Assembly: GCF_042432805.1 (NCBI RefSeq)
Contig: NZ_JBHLWO010000002.1
Coordinates: 1,922,001 to 1,986,000, forward strand
Length of the DNA stretch: 64,000 nt
Reading direction: 5' to 3'
Source of the DNA: Olivibacter oleidegradans
GTDB lineage: Bacteria > Bacteroidota > Bacteroidia > Sphingobacteriales > Sphingobacteriaceae
A program made the translations under genes and the position numbers. This document shows, one piece after another, positions 9,007 through 18,502 of this stretch; the first letter of the stretch is position 1; every line of letters begins with the position of its first letter. The notes below the pieces were generated by a model. The model saw only the letters and a list, made by a program, of their open reading frames with translations, did no database searches and was not told where the DNA came from.

Positions 9007-9927
9007 TTAAGCTATTATTTTATGTGCATATAAACCTTCGATTTCCTTAAATAAAAATGCCGCTCCGATCATTGCCGATTGTTCCCCTTGTTGAGCCATT
9101 TTGATGGTAGGTGTAGCGCCGAGACTGGCTAACCTTGCAGAAAATTGAGGCAAAAAAAGTCGGCTCGCTTTTGAAATATTGCCGCCAAAAACCAAGGTAT
9201 CAATCTTTAAACCGGCAATATGATCGGCAAGGAAACTGCTTAACCCGTCCGCATATTCTTCAAATAGTACTTCCACTGCCCGATCTTTTTCAACCAACTC
9301 GCTAAGCGCCTCGACATTTGCAACCTTATTTCCGCTTAATGCCTCATAACGTTTTACAAACCAACGCGTTGTAAAAAAATCATCTGCAATACTTGTTTCG
9401 TAGGTCATACTTCCCAAGTTCAAATCGGTGGTCTTTCCAACATGACTAAACGCTGTTCCCATGCCTGTGCCTAATGTGAGGCCTAAAACACGATTATTCA
9501 TCTCTACTAAACCCGTCGCTACTTCACCGTGCAGAAAAGCTTCTGCATCGTTTCTAAACAAAACGTGCTTATGAGATAAATTTAATGTATTTGCTAATTC
9601 TTCTTTTATGTTGATATCATATAAGCTCTCATATTTATCGAACCCTCGTATAAAGGAAATACCATTTTCATAATCAAATGGACCTGGCATCGCTAAGGCT
9701 AATTTATCAGGACGTTCATCAAAGGAGGAAAAAGCTGTCTCCAACGCATTTAACCAAGCATCCAAAATTTCCTCACGAGTTCCCTTACTATTTACACGCA
9801 CGCGAAACGTTTCTTCTGAAACCGTTTGTGACAAAGAAATATCGATGGGAGCAACCGTGATATGTGAACCACCAATATCTGCAGCGATGACAATGTTCTC
9901 AATAGATGAATAAGGCTTATTTCGCAT
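9007..9927 (-). CDS. ROK-family sugar kinase
   Basis: 306 residues of the ROK/actin-like ATPase fold. The N-terminal phosphate loop is AADIGGSHITVAP (about 14-26), a second substrate loop is MPGPFDYENG, the sugar-binding FRNDAEAF is conserved, and the ATP-binding GLTLGTGMGTA is present. The usual ROK zinc motif CxCGxxGC is absent, as in some glucokinase or fructokinase-type ROK proteins. It should phosphorylate a hexose in the cytoplasm and is translationally close to the MFS porter (11 bp). Specificity is not readable. A ROK kinase does not fit the standard arabinose route (FGGY-type ribulokinase), suggesting glucose, mannose, galactose or fructose as substrate. Confidence 0.87.
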   Translation of the reverse strand: MRNKPYSSIENIVIAADIGGSHITVAPIDISLSQTVSEETFRVRVNSKGTREEILDAWLNALETAFSSFDERPDKLALAMPGPFDYENGISFIRGFDKYESLYDINIKEELANTLNLSHKHVLFRNDAEAFLHGEVATGLVEMNNRVLGLTLGTGMGTAFSHVGKTTDLNLGSMTYETSIADDFFTTRWFVKRYEALSGNKVANVEALSELVEKDRAVEVLFEEYADGLSSFLADHIAGLKIDTLVFGGNISKASRLFLPQFSARLASLGATPTIKMAQQGEQSAMIGAAFLFKEIEGLYAHKIIA

Positions 9928-10186
9928 CTTTACAATTATTTTTTATCTGCTAAGCCAAAATTGGCATTCTAATTTAATCATATTATTGATAATCGCATGC
10001 TAATTCTGAGTTCAATCTTATTATTCATCTAATGGAGTCTAACGGTTCTCTAACGTAAATTGGAGTTCGAGGTAGGCTATATTTTCTAACGGCAATTGCT
10101 CTAATCTATCAGGATTTATCAGAAAACACAGGGTAACCTTTGCTAAGCATTTTAAAGTTCAGAAAAAAGAATAACGAGGTCGCTAA

Positions 10187-12172
10187 TTAGCGTATAGATA
10201 ATTCTATATTCACGGTAGTTCCCTCGTTTATTGCTGAATCAATCTCTAGATTTCCTTTCAAAAAGGACACTCTACTCTCCATATTGTTCAGGCCGATACC
10301 TTTCTTAGTTTTCAATATACTTTTATCGAAACCCCTGCCATTATCTTCCATGGTAATGAAAAAGCGATTTTCATTTTGACTACATTGCAACACAATTTGG
10401 CTAGCCCTTCCATGACGTACAGCATTTGTCAATAACTCTTGTATTATCCTGTAAATACTCACTTGTACCTGTTCAGGTATATCCTTTTGTATAGCAAATG
10501 CCTGAAAACTTATGTAGGTTACCTCGTTTCTAAAGAAATCACAAAGATCTTCCAACGCGATCTCTAAACCAAATTTGATAAGCGCCATAGGCATCATATT
10601 ATGGGCTATACGGCGCAATTCTGTCAGTGAACCATCAACCTGATTAATGATGCCGCCTAAATCCTCTACAATTACATTGGTTTCAGCTCTCGACTCCAAA
10701 CCCGAAAGATTGATCTTTACATTGGCAAGCAAGCCGCCTAAACCATCATGCAAATCACGTGCTAAACGTCGACGTTCCTTCTCTTCTCCTTCTAATAAGG
10801 CTGAACTATACTCAAGCTGTCGTTGTTGTTCGGCTTCCTTTAATTGCTGTCGATAATTTAGTTCCTTTTGTTCCGACAACTTTTTATTATTCCGGTAATA
10901 CCATAACGAGAAAAAGGAAGCTAACAATAATACCAGACTTAAAGCTCCTAATAGCCAGTTAAAGAGACGATTGTTACGGGCTTCCAGTACAGTTCGATCA
11001 TTCTCCGCTTTCAATTCGCTGATTTTCTTTTCGTTCTCTGCATTTCTAAACTTGACTTCCAGTTCGTGTATATCATTTTTCAGTTTACTCGCATTCAAAC
11101 TATCACTCAAAACACTATATTGCTTTAACCAGTTATAAGCAGAAGACATATCTTTCAACCTTACATTCGTTTCCGCCAATCCTTCATAAATTTGCAATCT
11201 ATTTACGGCAAGTGACATCAATTCCTTTCGATTTAATAGCTGATGAAGTACTTCTTTTGCTCGTTGATAGTCTCCGTTTTCATAGTAGACATAAAATTTT
11301 TGGAACACCAAACTCTGCTCGTCATAGGTCATGTTTAGCTTTTTTGCTAATCCGATTCCTTTATCCAAACTTTTCAGCGCTTTAACAGGGGCTCTAACTA
11401 CGGTAAAGTACATTCCTTCTATCATATAATAGCGCAGAAAATGTTCAGACTCGGGAAAAGGAGCGAGTAAAACACGTGCGCTATCCAGCATCGCTTTTGC
11501 CTTCGGGTACTTTTCCAGAAAAACATAATTTTCAGCATTAGTAACGTAGGCTTTCGCCAATAATCCGGGCTCAGCGTGTGCATCCTTTAATGTCTCAATC
11601 GCCTTCAAGCAGTATTTTTCAGATTTCTCCAGTTGCCGTTTATTTTTGAAAACAATCCCCATTGCCAGGTAATTATCACCAACCAGCGAATAGTCGCCGG
11701 ACTTTTGGGCAAACGGAATGGCTTTATTTACTAAAATATCGGTGAAAGCCTTTTCGTCATCATCCAATTGTTTCCACAAACCAATCTTCCGCCAAATTTT
11801 TGATCGAAATAAATAAACATCCCGACCTGTATATTTGCGTAAAGCGTCGTCCGCTTTTAAATAAATGTCCTCACTTTTTTTCCTTTCTTCTTCAAAAGAA
11901 CCTTCAAAATAATAACGTATTCCCTGTAGATAAGGGTAGTTACGGCTCAATTGCGTTCCTTGTTCAAGGTATCGCTTTGCTTTGATTGTATCCTTAGCGG
12001 ACCAATATTCAGCTAAAAGAAAACTTGTTCGTGCTTTAACACTATCAGACGCGGTGCCTTTCAAAACCATATTTAAACTGTCCCTATATTTACTATGATC
12101 AAGTGGCACTTGTGCCAGACATACAGTTAGGTAGTTTAGAAAAAAGATTAAACAAAACAGGTTGCGAAGCAT
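10187..12172 (-). CDS. TPR-containing sensor histidine kinase (HisKA_3/NarL type), orphan
   Basis: 661 residues: signal sequence 1-20, periplasmic helical TPR-like repeats about 40-360, coiled coil 360-400, one membrane span 404-426, second coiled coil to 470, HisKA_3 with phosphoacceptor H475 in ARDLHDGLGG, then HATPase with the N box LLTNAVRHG (N583), G1 EDNGRGFD (about 609-616) and G2 KGIGLNNM (624-631). This is the NarX/DegS-like class that pairs with LuxR-type response regulators. None is encoded in the window, so it is an orphan here. Its place between the PUL glycosidases and the kinase/transporter pair suggests sensing of sugar or carbon status. That role is inference. Confidence 0.9.
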   Translation of the reverse strand: MLRNLFCLIFFLNYLTVCLAQVPLDHSKYRDSLNMVLKGTASDSVKARTSFLLAEYWSAKDTIKAKRYLEQGTQLSRNYPYLQGIRYYFEGSFEEERKKSEDIYLKADDALRKYTGRDVYLFRSKIWRKIGLWKQLDDDEKAFTDILVNKAIPFAQKSGDYSLVGDNYLAMGIVFKNKRQLEKSEKYCLKAIETLKDAHAEPGLLAKAYVTNAENYVFLEKYPKAKAMLDSARVLLAPFPESEHFLRYYMIEGMYFTVVRAPVKALKSLDKGIGLAKKLNMTYDEQSLVFQKFYVYYENGDYQRAKEVLHQLLNRKELMSLAVNRLQIYEGLAETNVRLKDMSSAYNWLKQYSVLSDSLNASKLKNDIHELEVKFRNAENEKKISELKAENDRTVLEARNNRLFNWLLGALSLVLLLASFFSLWYYRNNKKLSEQKELNYRQQLKEAEQQRQLEYSSALLEGEEKERRRLARDLHDGLGGLLANVKINLSGLESRAETNVIVEDLGGIINQVDGSLTELRRIAHNMMPMALIKFGLEIALEDLCDFFRNEVTYISFQAFAIQKDIPEQVQVSIYRIIQELLTNAVRHGRASQIVLQCSQNENRFFITMEDNGRGFDKSILKTKKGIGLNNMESRVSFLKGNLEIDSAINEGTTVNIELSIR

Positions 12173-12242
12173 ATCGGCAAATTAAAATTGATTACAATCG
12201 TTAAAAATATTTAAAATTTACCGAAAATGGAATTTCCTTAAA

Positions 12243-12290
12243 GTAAACTCCCGTTGGTGGATTCGCCTTTAACATAGAGATGAAGGAATA
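12243..12290 (-). repeat. Dispersed repeat R, inverted partial copy
   Basis: Read on the minus strand this matches about 35 bp of the 3' half of repeat R copy 1 (TATGTTAAAGGCGAA, then CCAACGGGAGTT) with a one-base gap and a few mismatches. It lies between the truncated XRE regulator and the histidine kinase gene, about 7.4 kb from copies 1 and 2. Confidence 0.65.
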
Positions 12291-12309
12291 GCCTTGTTAT
12301 TTTCAATTT

Positions 12310-12459
12310 TTAGATCATGCTTTTGGAAAGTCCTGAGCCATCCGCCACGTCCTGCAAGGTTCTCCGCTGATTCATCCTTAGTATCCTGATGCGGTCGCCC
12401 ACAGCTAAAGATGTTAAAACATGCTCTTTAGGACTTTTATTTCGTTTTTCACTAAACAT
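12310..12459 (-). pseudogene. Truncated XRE-family HTH regulator remnant
   Basis: A 49-codon frame starts at an ATG at 12459 and stops at 12310. Its C-terminal half reads AVGDRIRILRMNQRRTLQDV followed by ADGSGLSKSMI, a very good match to helices 1-3 of XRE/cupin-type regulators (IGxRIRxLRxxxxxTLqdvAexsGLSKSxIS). It stops exactly after the recognition helix, where a complete regulator would continue for 15 residues of HTH and usually a cupin domain. The sequence after the stop shows no continuation in any frame and runs into repeat R. It is called a 5' fragment left by deletion or insertion; a free-standing micro-HTH protein is less likely. Confidence 0.6.
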
Positions 12460-12565
12460 CCAATTATTAACAAGCGTAAAATAAAAAGTTAAGCTTATTT
12501 GATCAAACCATCTCCGTCATAAAATATTCTTCATCTACGCTATGCAGTAATGATTAAAAACAGCC

Positions 12566-14263
12566 TCACCAGTCCAGTTTAATAAGCGCTACCGCTTGTC
12601 GTTTTAACGACAAAGGCACAAGGGCTTTGCCCGCGTTTATATCTATTCTTTTTTCCAAAATGCACTTTAGTTTACCCGCTTGCTCAAGCGTTGAGATTTG
12701 CTGTTGACTTGGCTTTTGCGGTGAGCCCATTTTTTTCCAAACTTCGTAAGAATTACTATTCTCGTCGTCAATAAGATACAGATGGAGCGTGGCATCCTTA
12801 GCTGGTATATGCGCTAAAACTACATTCACAATTTCGGCAGGCCCCTGTTCATCGGCATCGTGATAATTCCAAACCATCACCGCTGCTGATTTTCCATCTT
12901 TAGTAGCCAATGCGCCAATATCCGTTTTTGGTCCACGCACACTGGAATCAAGTACCGTTTCAAGTGGATACATTCGATTACTCTCTACTGATATACGATC
13001 GCCTTTCATCATACCAAACATTCTGAAAACATTCAGTACCGGTTTATCAACTCCATTGGTTGCCAAATCACGGAAGCCGTAGAACCAAGGTTGATTTTCA
13101 AATTCAAAAGACCAAGATACCGCGCCCAGAAAATTCACTTTTGCATCATCAGCTAACAAATACTTCCTTGCGAAGGAAGCGGCAGTATAGCTCGAATACA
13201 TGGTGCCATTTCGGTAAGCATTTTCAGGGTTCGTTGCCATACCACATGCTGCACATCCTTCAGGATCTGATTCACCGATAATAAGCGGCAAATGTTTTGT
13301 TTCAGGATAAGAAGACGCTATGCGGAAACCCGCAGCAATATCACGCATTTGTGGCGACATGTTCATCACGACCTTCCCGTCTACCTGCTTGGGTGAACCT
13401 TTAGCATGAAAAAGCAAGGCTTCCAAGGGTGATCCCTTTTTTCCCGTGGCGTAATTGGTACCGGAAATGCAGTGCTTTATAAAATTATTCATCCATTCCA
13501 TAGCACCTTTACTCGAAGTGCCCGCGATATTAGGTCCTCCAATTTTAGCAGTTGGCAGTGCGCGTTTAACACCATCCGCCGCATAATCATAAAGCTTAAA
13601 GAACTCATCCTGACTAGCCATCCAATAATGGCCATTAGGTTCGTTCCATACCTCCCAATACCACATTTCTACCTCCTCTTTTCCATATCGCTCCACGGCA
13701 TGTTTTACCCATTGGTAAACCAGTTCTCGCCATTTATTGTAATCTTTTGGAGGATAGGCCCACCCGGTAATAATATCGGTATAAGGATCACCGGGCTTCC
13801 AACGATGTCGATAAGGTTTTGGATTATTTGATGATAAATCTTCGGGCATAAAACCTATTTGAGCCAAGGGTTTCATTCCTCTCTGAATATACGTATCAAA
13901 AATACTGTCAATAATTTTCCAATCATAAACAGGCTTCCCATTTGCATCTTCGGTATACGCATTCGTTGAGCCCCATTTTAAAGCAGCGGTTCCATCGCCA
14001 CTTACCAATAAGCTGTGTGTACGGACATATACCGGAACCGGACTTAAATCAGCCAGTTCAGAAAGAAGCTTTTTGCCATCTTTCATATAAGTATAATTAG
14101 GTTCATCGTATCCAAACCAGGCCCATATCGGTTTCATCGGAGCTATCTTTTTTTGAAGATCTACTTTGATGAGGTTATTAGTAGTTGAAGTTTGCCGGGC
14201 TTTTGCATTTGTGGATACAATTGCAAAAAAAACAAGAAGTAAATAGCTAAATGTGTTTCGCAT
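12566..14263 (-). CDS. GH39-type glycosidase (beta-xylosidase-like)
   Basis: 565 residues with signal peptide 1-22. The (beta/alpha)8 barrel has the clan GH-A acid/base motif WYWEVWNEPNG with E208, and a candidate nucleophile E331 in PLIIGESDPEG at the end of strand 7. The WFGYDEPN segment (about 49-56) and the C-terminal beta-sandwich are typical of Bacteroidota GH39 proteins. Known GH39 activities are beta-xylosidase, alpha-L-iduronidase and alpha-L-arabinopyranosidase-type. It probably acts in the periplasm on oligosaccharides from the SusCD system. The cysteine-rich patch right after E331 (GCAACG) is unusual and may form a local disulfide. Confidence 0.85.
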   Translation of the reverse strand: MRNTFSYLLLVFFAIVSTNAKARQTSTTNNLIKVDLQKKIAPMKPIWAWFGYDEPNYTYMKDGKKLLSELADLSPVPVYVRTHSLLVSGDGTAALKWGSTNAYTEDANGKPVYDWKIIDSIFDTYIQRGMKPLAQIGFMPEDLSSNNPKPYRHRWKPGDPYTDIITGWAYPPKDYNKWRELVYQWVKHAVERYGKEEVEMWYWEVWNEPNGHYWMASQDEFFKLYDYAADGVKRALPTAKIGGPNIAGTSSKGAMEWMNNFIKHCISGTNYATGKKGSPLEALLFHAKGSPKQVDGKVVMNMSPQMRDIAAGFRIASSYPETKHLPLIIGESDPEGCAACGMATNPENAYRNGTMYSSYTAASFARKYLLADDAKVNFLGAVSWSFEFENQPWFYGFRDLATNGVDKPVLNVFRMFGMMKGDRISVESNRMYPLETVLDSSVRGPKTDIGALATKDGKSAAVMVWNYHDADEQGPAEIVNVVLAHIPAKDATLHLYLIDDENSNSYEVWKKMGSPQKPSQQQISTLEQAGKLKCILEKRIDINAGKALVPLSLKRQAVALIKLDW

Positions 14264-14458
14264 ATCTATGATTTATAAGTGGTTGAAAAATCATTTATAA
14301 AATTGGTATATTTTATTATTCAATAAAGTTGAATAAATGTAATAACATTCCAAACTTTATCCAGCTTATAAATTTATTAGTTCCGTCAAAGCACCTCTGT
14401 ATGGACGTAGATTGATGGAAAATATGTTAAATAGTTTAATAGCTATTCGTACACTCTT

Positions 14459-16180
14459 TTATTCCCACCTATTGAAAAGCAAGGTTCCATAGCCTGGGTG
14501 ATCGGCTCCAAATGGGGCCCCTTCCGGCCGCAGGTCCTGTAGTACCTGAGAAGTAAAGGGCATTGCCAAGCCTTTTCTGTGTACGTAGTGATTGAATGCA
14601 ATTTCAAATACAGATCGGAAATTTCCTCTATTCTTTGGAGATATGGCCTCTGGTGTGTAATCTTGATAATTTCTTTCCCCGTAGTCATACCAAAGCACGT
14701 AAGGCACCTCATTTCCCAAGTTATAATTGGCTGTATATTCATAACCTCTCATAAGAGCATTATTAGAAGCCTTGTATAAATCTATTCCTTGGTGATAAGC
14801 CATTTCAGCAAGTTCAGCTAATGATCCGAGCGCCAGCATGGTATGCGGTTGGTCTCGATTGCTTTCTTGCAGTTGTCCGGCGGTAGATACTACATAATTG
14901 TCGATACTTCCATTGCCCTCACCATGATAAAAGTAAGTAACAACTCGATTTATCATTTCCCGATCTTCGGTAAAGATGGCAATGGCCATCAATGCCTTCA
15001 TACAAATAATATCCCAGTTGCCATGGGCATAGGGTCTGAAATTCTGTAAAGTCGGATAAAATATCTGCTTTAGCATAGTACCACAACGCTGGATAGAGGC
15101 TGTGGGCCACTGTGGATAAGTCGATCGCATGATTTCGGCAGCATTTGCTAAAATGAAGCCATAAAGGCCGTTCAACTCAGCATCGCCACCGATGATACCG
15201 GTGGTAGTGGAAGCGTAAGCATCAATAATTTCAATCGATTTTTGTGCATTAGCGACATTACCCGTAATATTCCACATCAAGGCATTGTAATAAGCAGCCA
15301 GGAAATCATTTTCTACTCGCGATTTCACCGCGCCTCCTCCTATCCCGTCAACGGTTTGACTTGCATCTCTTGTAAGTTTTGTAAAGGGCCCCGCCATATT
15401 AAAGGAAGCTGAGGAACGGCCATTAGCGGCCAACAACTGATAGCATGCATAAGCATTTGGCTTTTGGTCGGCAACTAAGGAACGAATATGATTTAAATCC
15501 GCCATTGTATGTAACATACCCGGATGTTTGAACGGTGCTGTGAATTGAAATGGAGCAGGGTTTGGCGCACCAACCTTTTGACGAAGGTCTTCGACGGATT
15601 TAAAAGTACCCACCCAATAAACCGGATAGTCAAGTTGCCGGTTAGCCAATTGGGCAGCAGTTAATTCAACATCCGCTACCTTAAATTGGAAGAGCGATAA
15701 GTTAATGTTGCTGTCAAGGGGTAGTGCGTTGCTGCCGAGTTTTCCTTTGCTCAGATCCCAATAATAAACATTACCGGAAGCCATTTTGATAACTGTATGG
15801 TTGTTATTACGGTTATCAAAAGCACCGAGATTCGTATCGAAAAAAAAATTACTTTTAGGCGGTTTTGCCATTTTAACGGCAATTATAGGATAGTTGCTAA
15901 TATTAAGTACCGCTCCGCCAACGCGCTGTATATCGCCTCTAAATTTTGTGGTTCCGGACATTGTTACCTGCATGGCACCATTCAATAGGGCTACGGTGGC
16001 ACCATTGGTTGGCGTGCGCCATGTCAAACTATCCAATTTGCCGAAATCGTCAAAAAAATAACCATCTAAATGCTCTTCTGCACCCGGGTTGACAGGATGT
16101 AAAACTTTTTTACAAGACAACAATAAGAAAATACTTGCAAGAACGACAAGTACACTTTTAAAGTACATGTTTTTCATCAT
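14459..16180 (-). CDS. Alginate-lyase-fold polysaccharide lyase lipoprotein
   Basis: 573 residues with a lipoprotein signal peptide (FLLLSCKK, lipobox Cys near 23). Residues 35-210 form a beta-rich domain resembling the DUF4979-type carbohydrate-binding modules found in Bacteroidota. Residues 215-570 match the (alpha/alpha) barrel of the alginate-lyase superfamily: PFKHPGMLHTMADLNHIR, then HGNWDIICMKALMAIAIF and ESNRDQPHTMLALGSLAELA, where Asn/His/Arg residues of the lyase cleft usually lie. Catalysis would be beta-elimination of a uronic-acid polymer at the cell surface. It sits between SusD and GH39 in the same direction. The exact PL family and substrate are uncertain; a pectic or glucuronic acid-bearing chain suits the neighbours better than alginate. 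Confidence 0.78.
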   Translation of the reverse strand: MMKNMYFKSVLVVLASIFLLLSCKKVLHPVNPGAEEHLDGYFFDDFGKLDSLTWRTPTNGATVALLNGAMQVTMSGTTKFRGDIQRVGGAVLNISNYPIIAVKMAKPPKSNFFFDTNLGAFDNRNNNHTVIKMASGNVYYWDLSKGKLGSNALPLDSNINLSLFQFKVADVELTAAQLANRQLDYPVYWVGTFKSVEDLRQKVGAPNPAPFQFTAPFKHPGMLHTMADLNHIRSLVADQKPNAYACYQLLAANGRSSASFNMAGPFTKLTRDASQTVDGIGGGAVKSRVENDFLAAYYNALMWNITGNVANAQKSIEIIDAYASTTTGIIGGDAELNGLYGFILANAAEIMRSTYPQWPTASIQRCGTMLKQIFYPTLQNFRPYAHGNWDIICMKALMAIAIFTEDREMINRVVTYFYHGEGNGSIDNYVVSTAGQLQESNRDQPHTMLALGSLAELAEMAYHQGIDLYKASNNALMRGYEYTANYNLGNEVPYVLWYDYGERNYQDYTPEAISPKNRGNFRSVFEIAFNHYVHRKGLAMPFTSQVLQDLRPEGAPFGADHPGYGTLLFNRWE

Positions 16181-16749
16181 CTAATCCGATTAAGTTTATA
16201 ATTTCTGTGGTAGCAAGTAAAACACCAAACCCAATTATGACACGCTAAAATAGTGCACGCTTACCGCCGTTTTTTTATAATGGTTTCATCAAAACTAGTA
16301 ATCTAAACCGGTTCAGGCAATTGAAGAACGGAAGCAGAACCAACTTAATCTTAAAAACAAAACAGCACAAAAAACTATTAATCAACACAATACGAGATAA
16401 ATTCCTATAAAATCATGATAAGAATCTTAAGGAATATGATAGAATAACTTAGTAGATTAAATAGCGTATCTAAAGGTTAGGCTTTGGTTTTAGGGCCTTA
16501 GGCACTAGGTTATTAGTATTAGCTTTTAGCTGCCGGCAGCCAACTTTTGTCGGTGCCGCAGTAAAGCGGTTATTATTACTAATAAGAGTCTATAGGCAAT
16601 AGGCGATCGATTTATTTTAAAGAATTCTTTATTTCATTCGTAATAGCGACAGTAACCTGCAGACAGCTTTGTTGTTTCTTTTGCAAAAAACAACCGCAAA
16701 TGCCTACTAGTGCAACTGCCGCTAATCCTATTTAACTATGCAAAACACC
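16181..16749. other. 569-bp non-coding gap between SusD and the lyase gene
   Basis: No coding frame with recognisable content. It contains the perfect palindrome GCTGCCGGCAGC (16529-16540) enclosed by an inverted pair TTATTAGTA (16510-16518) / TACTAATAA (16577-16585). Together these could fold into a long interrupted hairpin just downstream of the susD stop on the minus strand. This may reduce read-through from susCD into the lyase or stabilise the susCD mRNA 3' end. The rest is AT-rich without recognised signals. Confidence 0.4.
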
Positions 16750-18369
16750 TCAATACCCTGGGTTCTGTTTAAGCTTACTATTAGTCAGTAACTCAGAATT
16801 TGGAATAGGAAATAGTTTTCTATAATCCGCGCTTGGATCGTGCGAAAACCAAGATTTCTTCGTAAATACATTAAAGCGAATCATATCTTGCCTACGGCGT
16901 CCCTCTTGTGTAAACTCCCAGGCCAGTTCATCTAAAAATCTTCCATATTGAATATCAGCACCGCCTTCATGTGTATTCGCATTATTATCTCGCCTACCAT
17001 AGTCATAAGCGCTTCCCTGCAAGAGTTGGGCGCCGGTTACTTTGGCCTTCTCCGGGCTTGCTTTAAAATTACGGGCCCTTACCTCTGTTACAAGGGTCGC
17101 CGCTTCATCCTGTCGGCCGGTTCGCAAAAGCGATTCTGCTTTCATTAACAGGACATCCGCATACCTAAACAGTGGCCAATCGTTACTCAATCGATTCGTT
17201 ATTCCCTGGGCGTACTCAAACTTACCCCAGCGTAACCCATGCACCTCTTGTGATTCGTCCATACTTGGCACCTCATTGATATAAGCAAGAGGCCGCCCGG
17301 CAAAGGCTCCCATTGTGCAATTCAATGCGGCACCTGTAGACGAATATTGCTGTCCCTGTATAAAATTAGTGACTAAGCGATTGTCATCCGGATCAAAAGA
17401 ATTAATATATTGAGGCGTTACACAAACTCCTCCCCAGGGGGTAGCTGTGAAATTGTACGTTGCCTGATTTGCAGGCTGTAACGTATACATATGAAAATCG
17501 AAAGCATTCCAATCGCTCACATAATTTTCGTCAAATGCCAGTGCCATAATAATTTCAACAGAGCTTTCATTATGTGTAGCAAATACATTAGATTGATTTC
17601 CCTCCAAAGCATATTTATTCGCCTCTATAATGCGGTTGCACGCTTCAATACAAGCATCATAGTTTCCTGTACCGGTATACACTTCGGCATTCAGGTATAC
17701 CTTAGCCAACAAGCTGTATGCAGCCCACTTATTAAAACGGCCATAAAAATTACCACCTACCGTTTCGCTCAACTGATCGATATTTCCTGTTATCTCTGAA
17801 ATAATGAAATCATACACTTCCTGTCGCGTGTTCTGTTCTGGCAAATAGCCTTCCGGCACGTCAAATTGGGTTACAATAGGTACATTACCATAGAGATCGC
17901 ATAATAAATAATAATAGGAAGCACGTAGCACCTTTAACTCCGCCAATATTTGTTCGCGGGTATCTGGAACTTCAATAGCCCCCGATTCGATCTGATAAAT
18001 TATGCGATTACAACTATTCACACCTACATATGTTCGTTCCCAGCAATTCCGCACCACCTCATCTTCAGAAGTCCATTTATGCTGATGTAAACGTTTATAA
18101 ACACCACCATCTACCCAGCCATTGGGTCGGGCGGGTAATACGTCCTGATCAGCGGTAAGCATTTGCGCTCGAACGACACCATTCCATAGAAGCATGGTAT
18201 GTCGCCATGGAACATAAGCGGATCCTATTAGCGCAATTAGATCGTCACCAGACGCCACAAATTCATCTGCGATAACCCGGTCGTAAGCATCGTCTTTCAA
18301 CTTCGTACAGGAAAGGTTTATGATCAATGATGATAGCATTAAACCGATTAAGAATATCTTTATTTTCAT
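16750..18369 (-). CDS. SusD/RagB-type glycan-binding lipoprotein (PUL 1)
   Basis: 539 residues with a lipoprotein signal (LIINLSCTK, Cys about 21). SusD hallmarks are present: the N-terminal NCWERTYVGVNSCNRIIYQIE region, helical TPR pairs around LRASYYYLLCDLYGNVPIV, and a C-terminal SusD domain with GRRDNNANTHEGG, ending in FPIPNSELLTNSKLKQNPGY. The protein caps the SusC barrel and presents glycan to it at the outer face of the outer membrane. The start lies 133 bp after the SusC stop, with a duplicated initiation region in between. Confidence 0.95.
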   Translation of the reverse strand: MKIKIFLIGLMLSSLIINLSCTKLKDDAYDRVIADEFVASGDDLIALIGSAYVPWRHTMLLWNGVVRAQMLTADQDVLPARPNGWVDGGVYKRLHQHKWTSEDEVVRNCWERTYVGVNSCNRIIYQIESGAIEVPDTREQILAELKVLRASYYYLLCDLYGNVPIVTQFDVPEGYLPEQNTRQEVYDFIISEITGNIDQLSETVGGNFYGRFNKWAAYSLLAKVYLNAEVYTGTGNYDACIEACNRIIEANKYALEGNQSNVFATHNESSVEIIMALAFDENYVSDWNAFDFHMYTLQPANQATYNFTATPWGGVCVTPQYINSFDPDDNRLVTNFIQGQQYSSTGAALNCTMGAFAGRPLAYINEVPSMDESQEVHGLRWGKFEYAQGITNRLSNDWPLFRYADVLLMKAESLLRTGRQDEAATLVTEVRARNFKASPEKAKVTGAQLLQGSAYDYGRRDNNANTHEGGADIQYGRFLDELAWEFTQEGRRRQDMIRFNVFTKKSWFSHDPSADYRKLFPIPNSELLTNSKLKQNPGY

Positions 18370-18432
18370 CTTTATTATTTTTTAATGGCTGATGAGAGCT
18401 CGAGTAAATAATGACTGCCCCGTGTGTCAATA

Positions 18433-18453
18433 TTACTTACATCTCGGCTTCAT
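18433..18453 (-). other. Six-codon upstream ORF in a duplicated initiation region before susD
   Basis: The 20 bp around the susD start codon (18365-18384) recur exactly at 18449-18468, 84 bp upstream on the minus strand. The copied ATG opens a frame MKPRCK and a TAA stop. The A-rich stretch AAAAAATAATAAAG before both ATGs is the kind of ribosome-loading sequence used in Bacteroidota. It could be a leader peptide or a relic of a local duplication. Sequence alone cannot show that it is translated. Confidence 0.4.
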
Positions 18454-18502
18454 CTTTATTATTTTTTAGCATTTCTATAATATCCATGTACACTTCGTTC
18501 CT

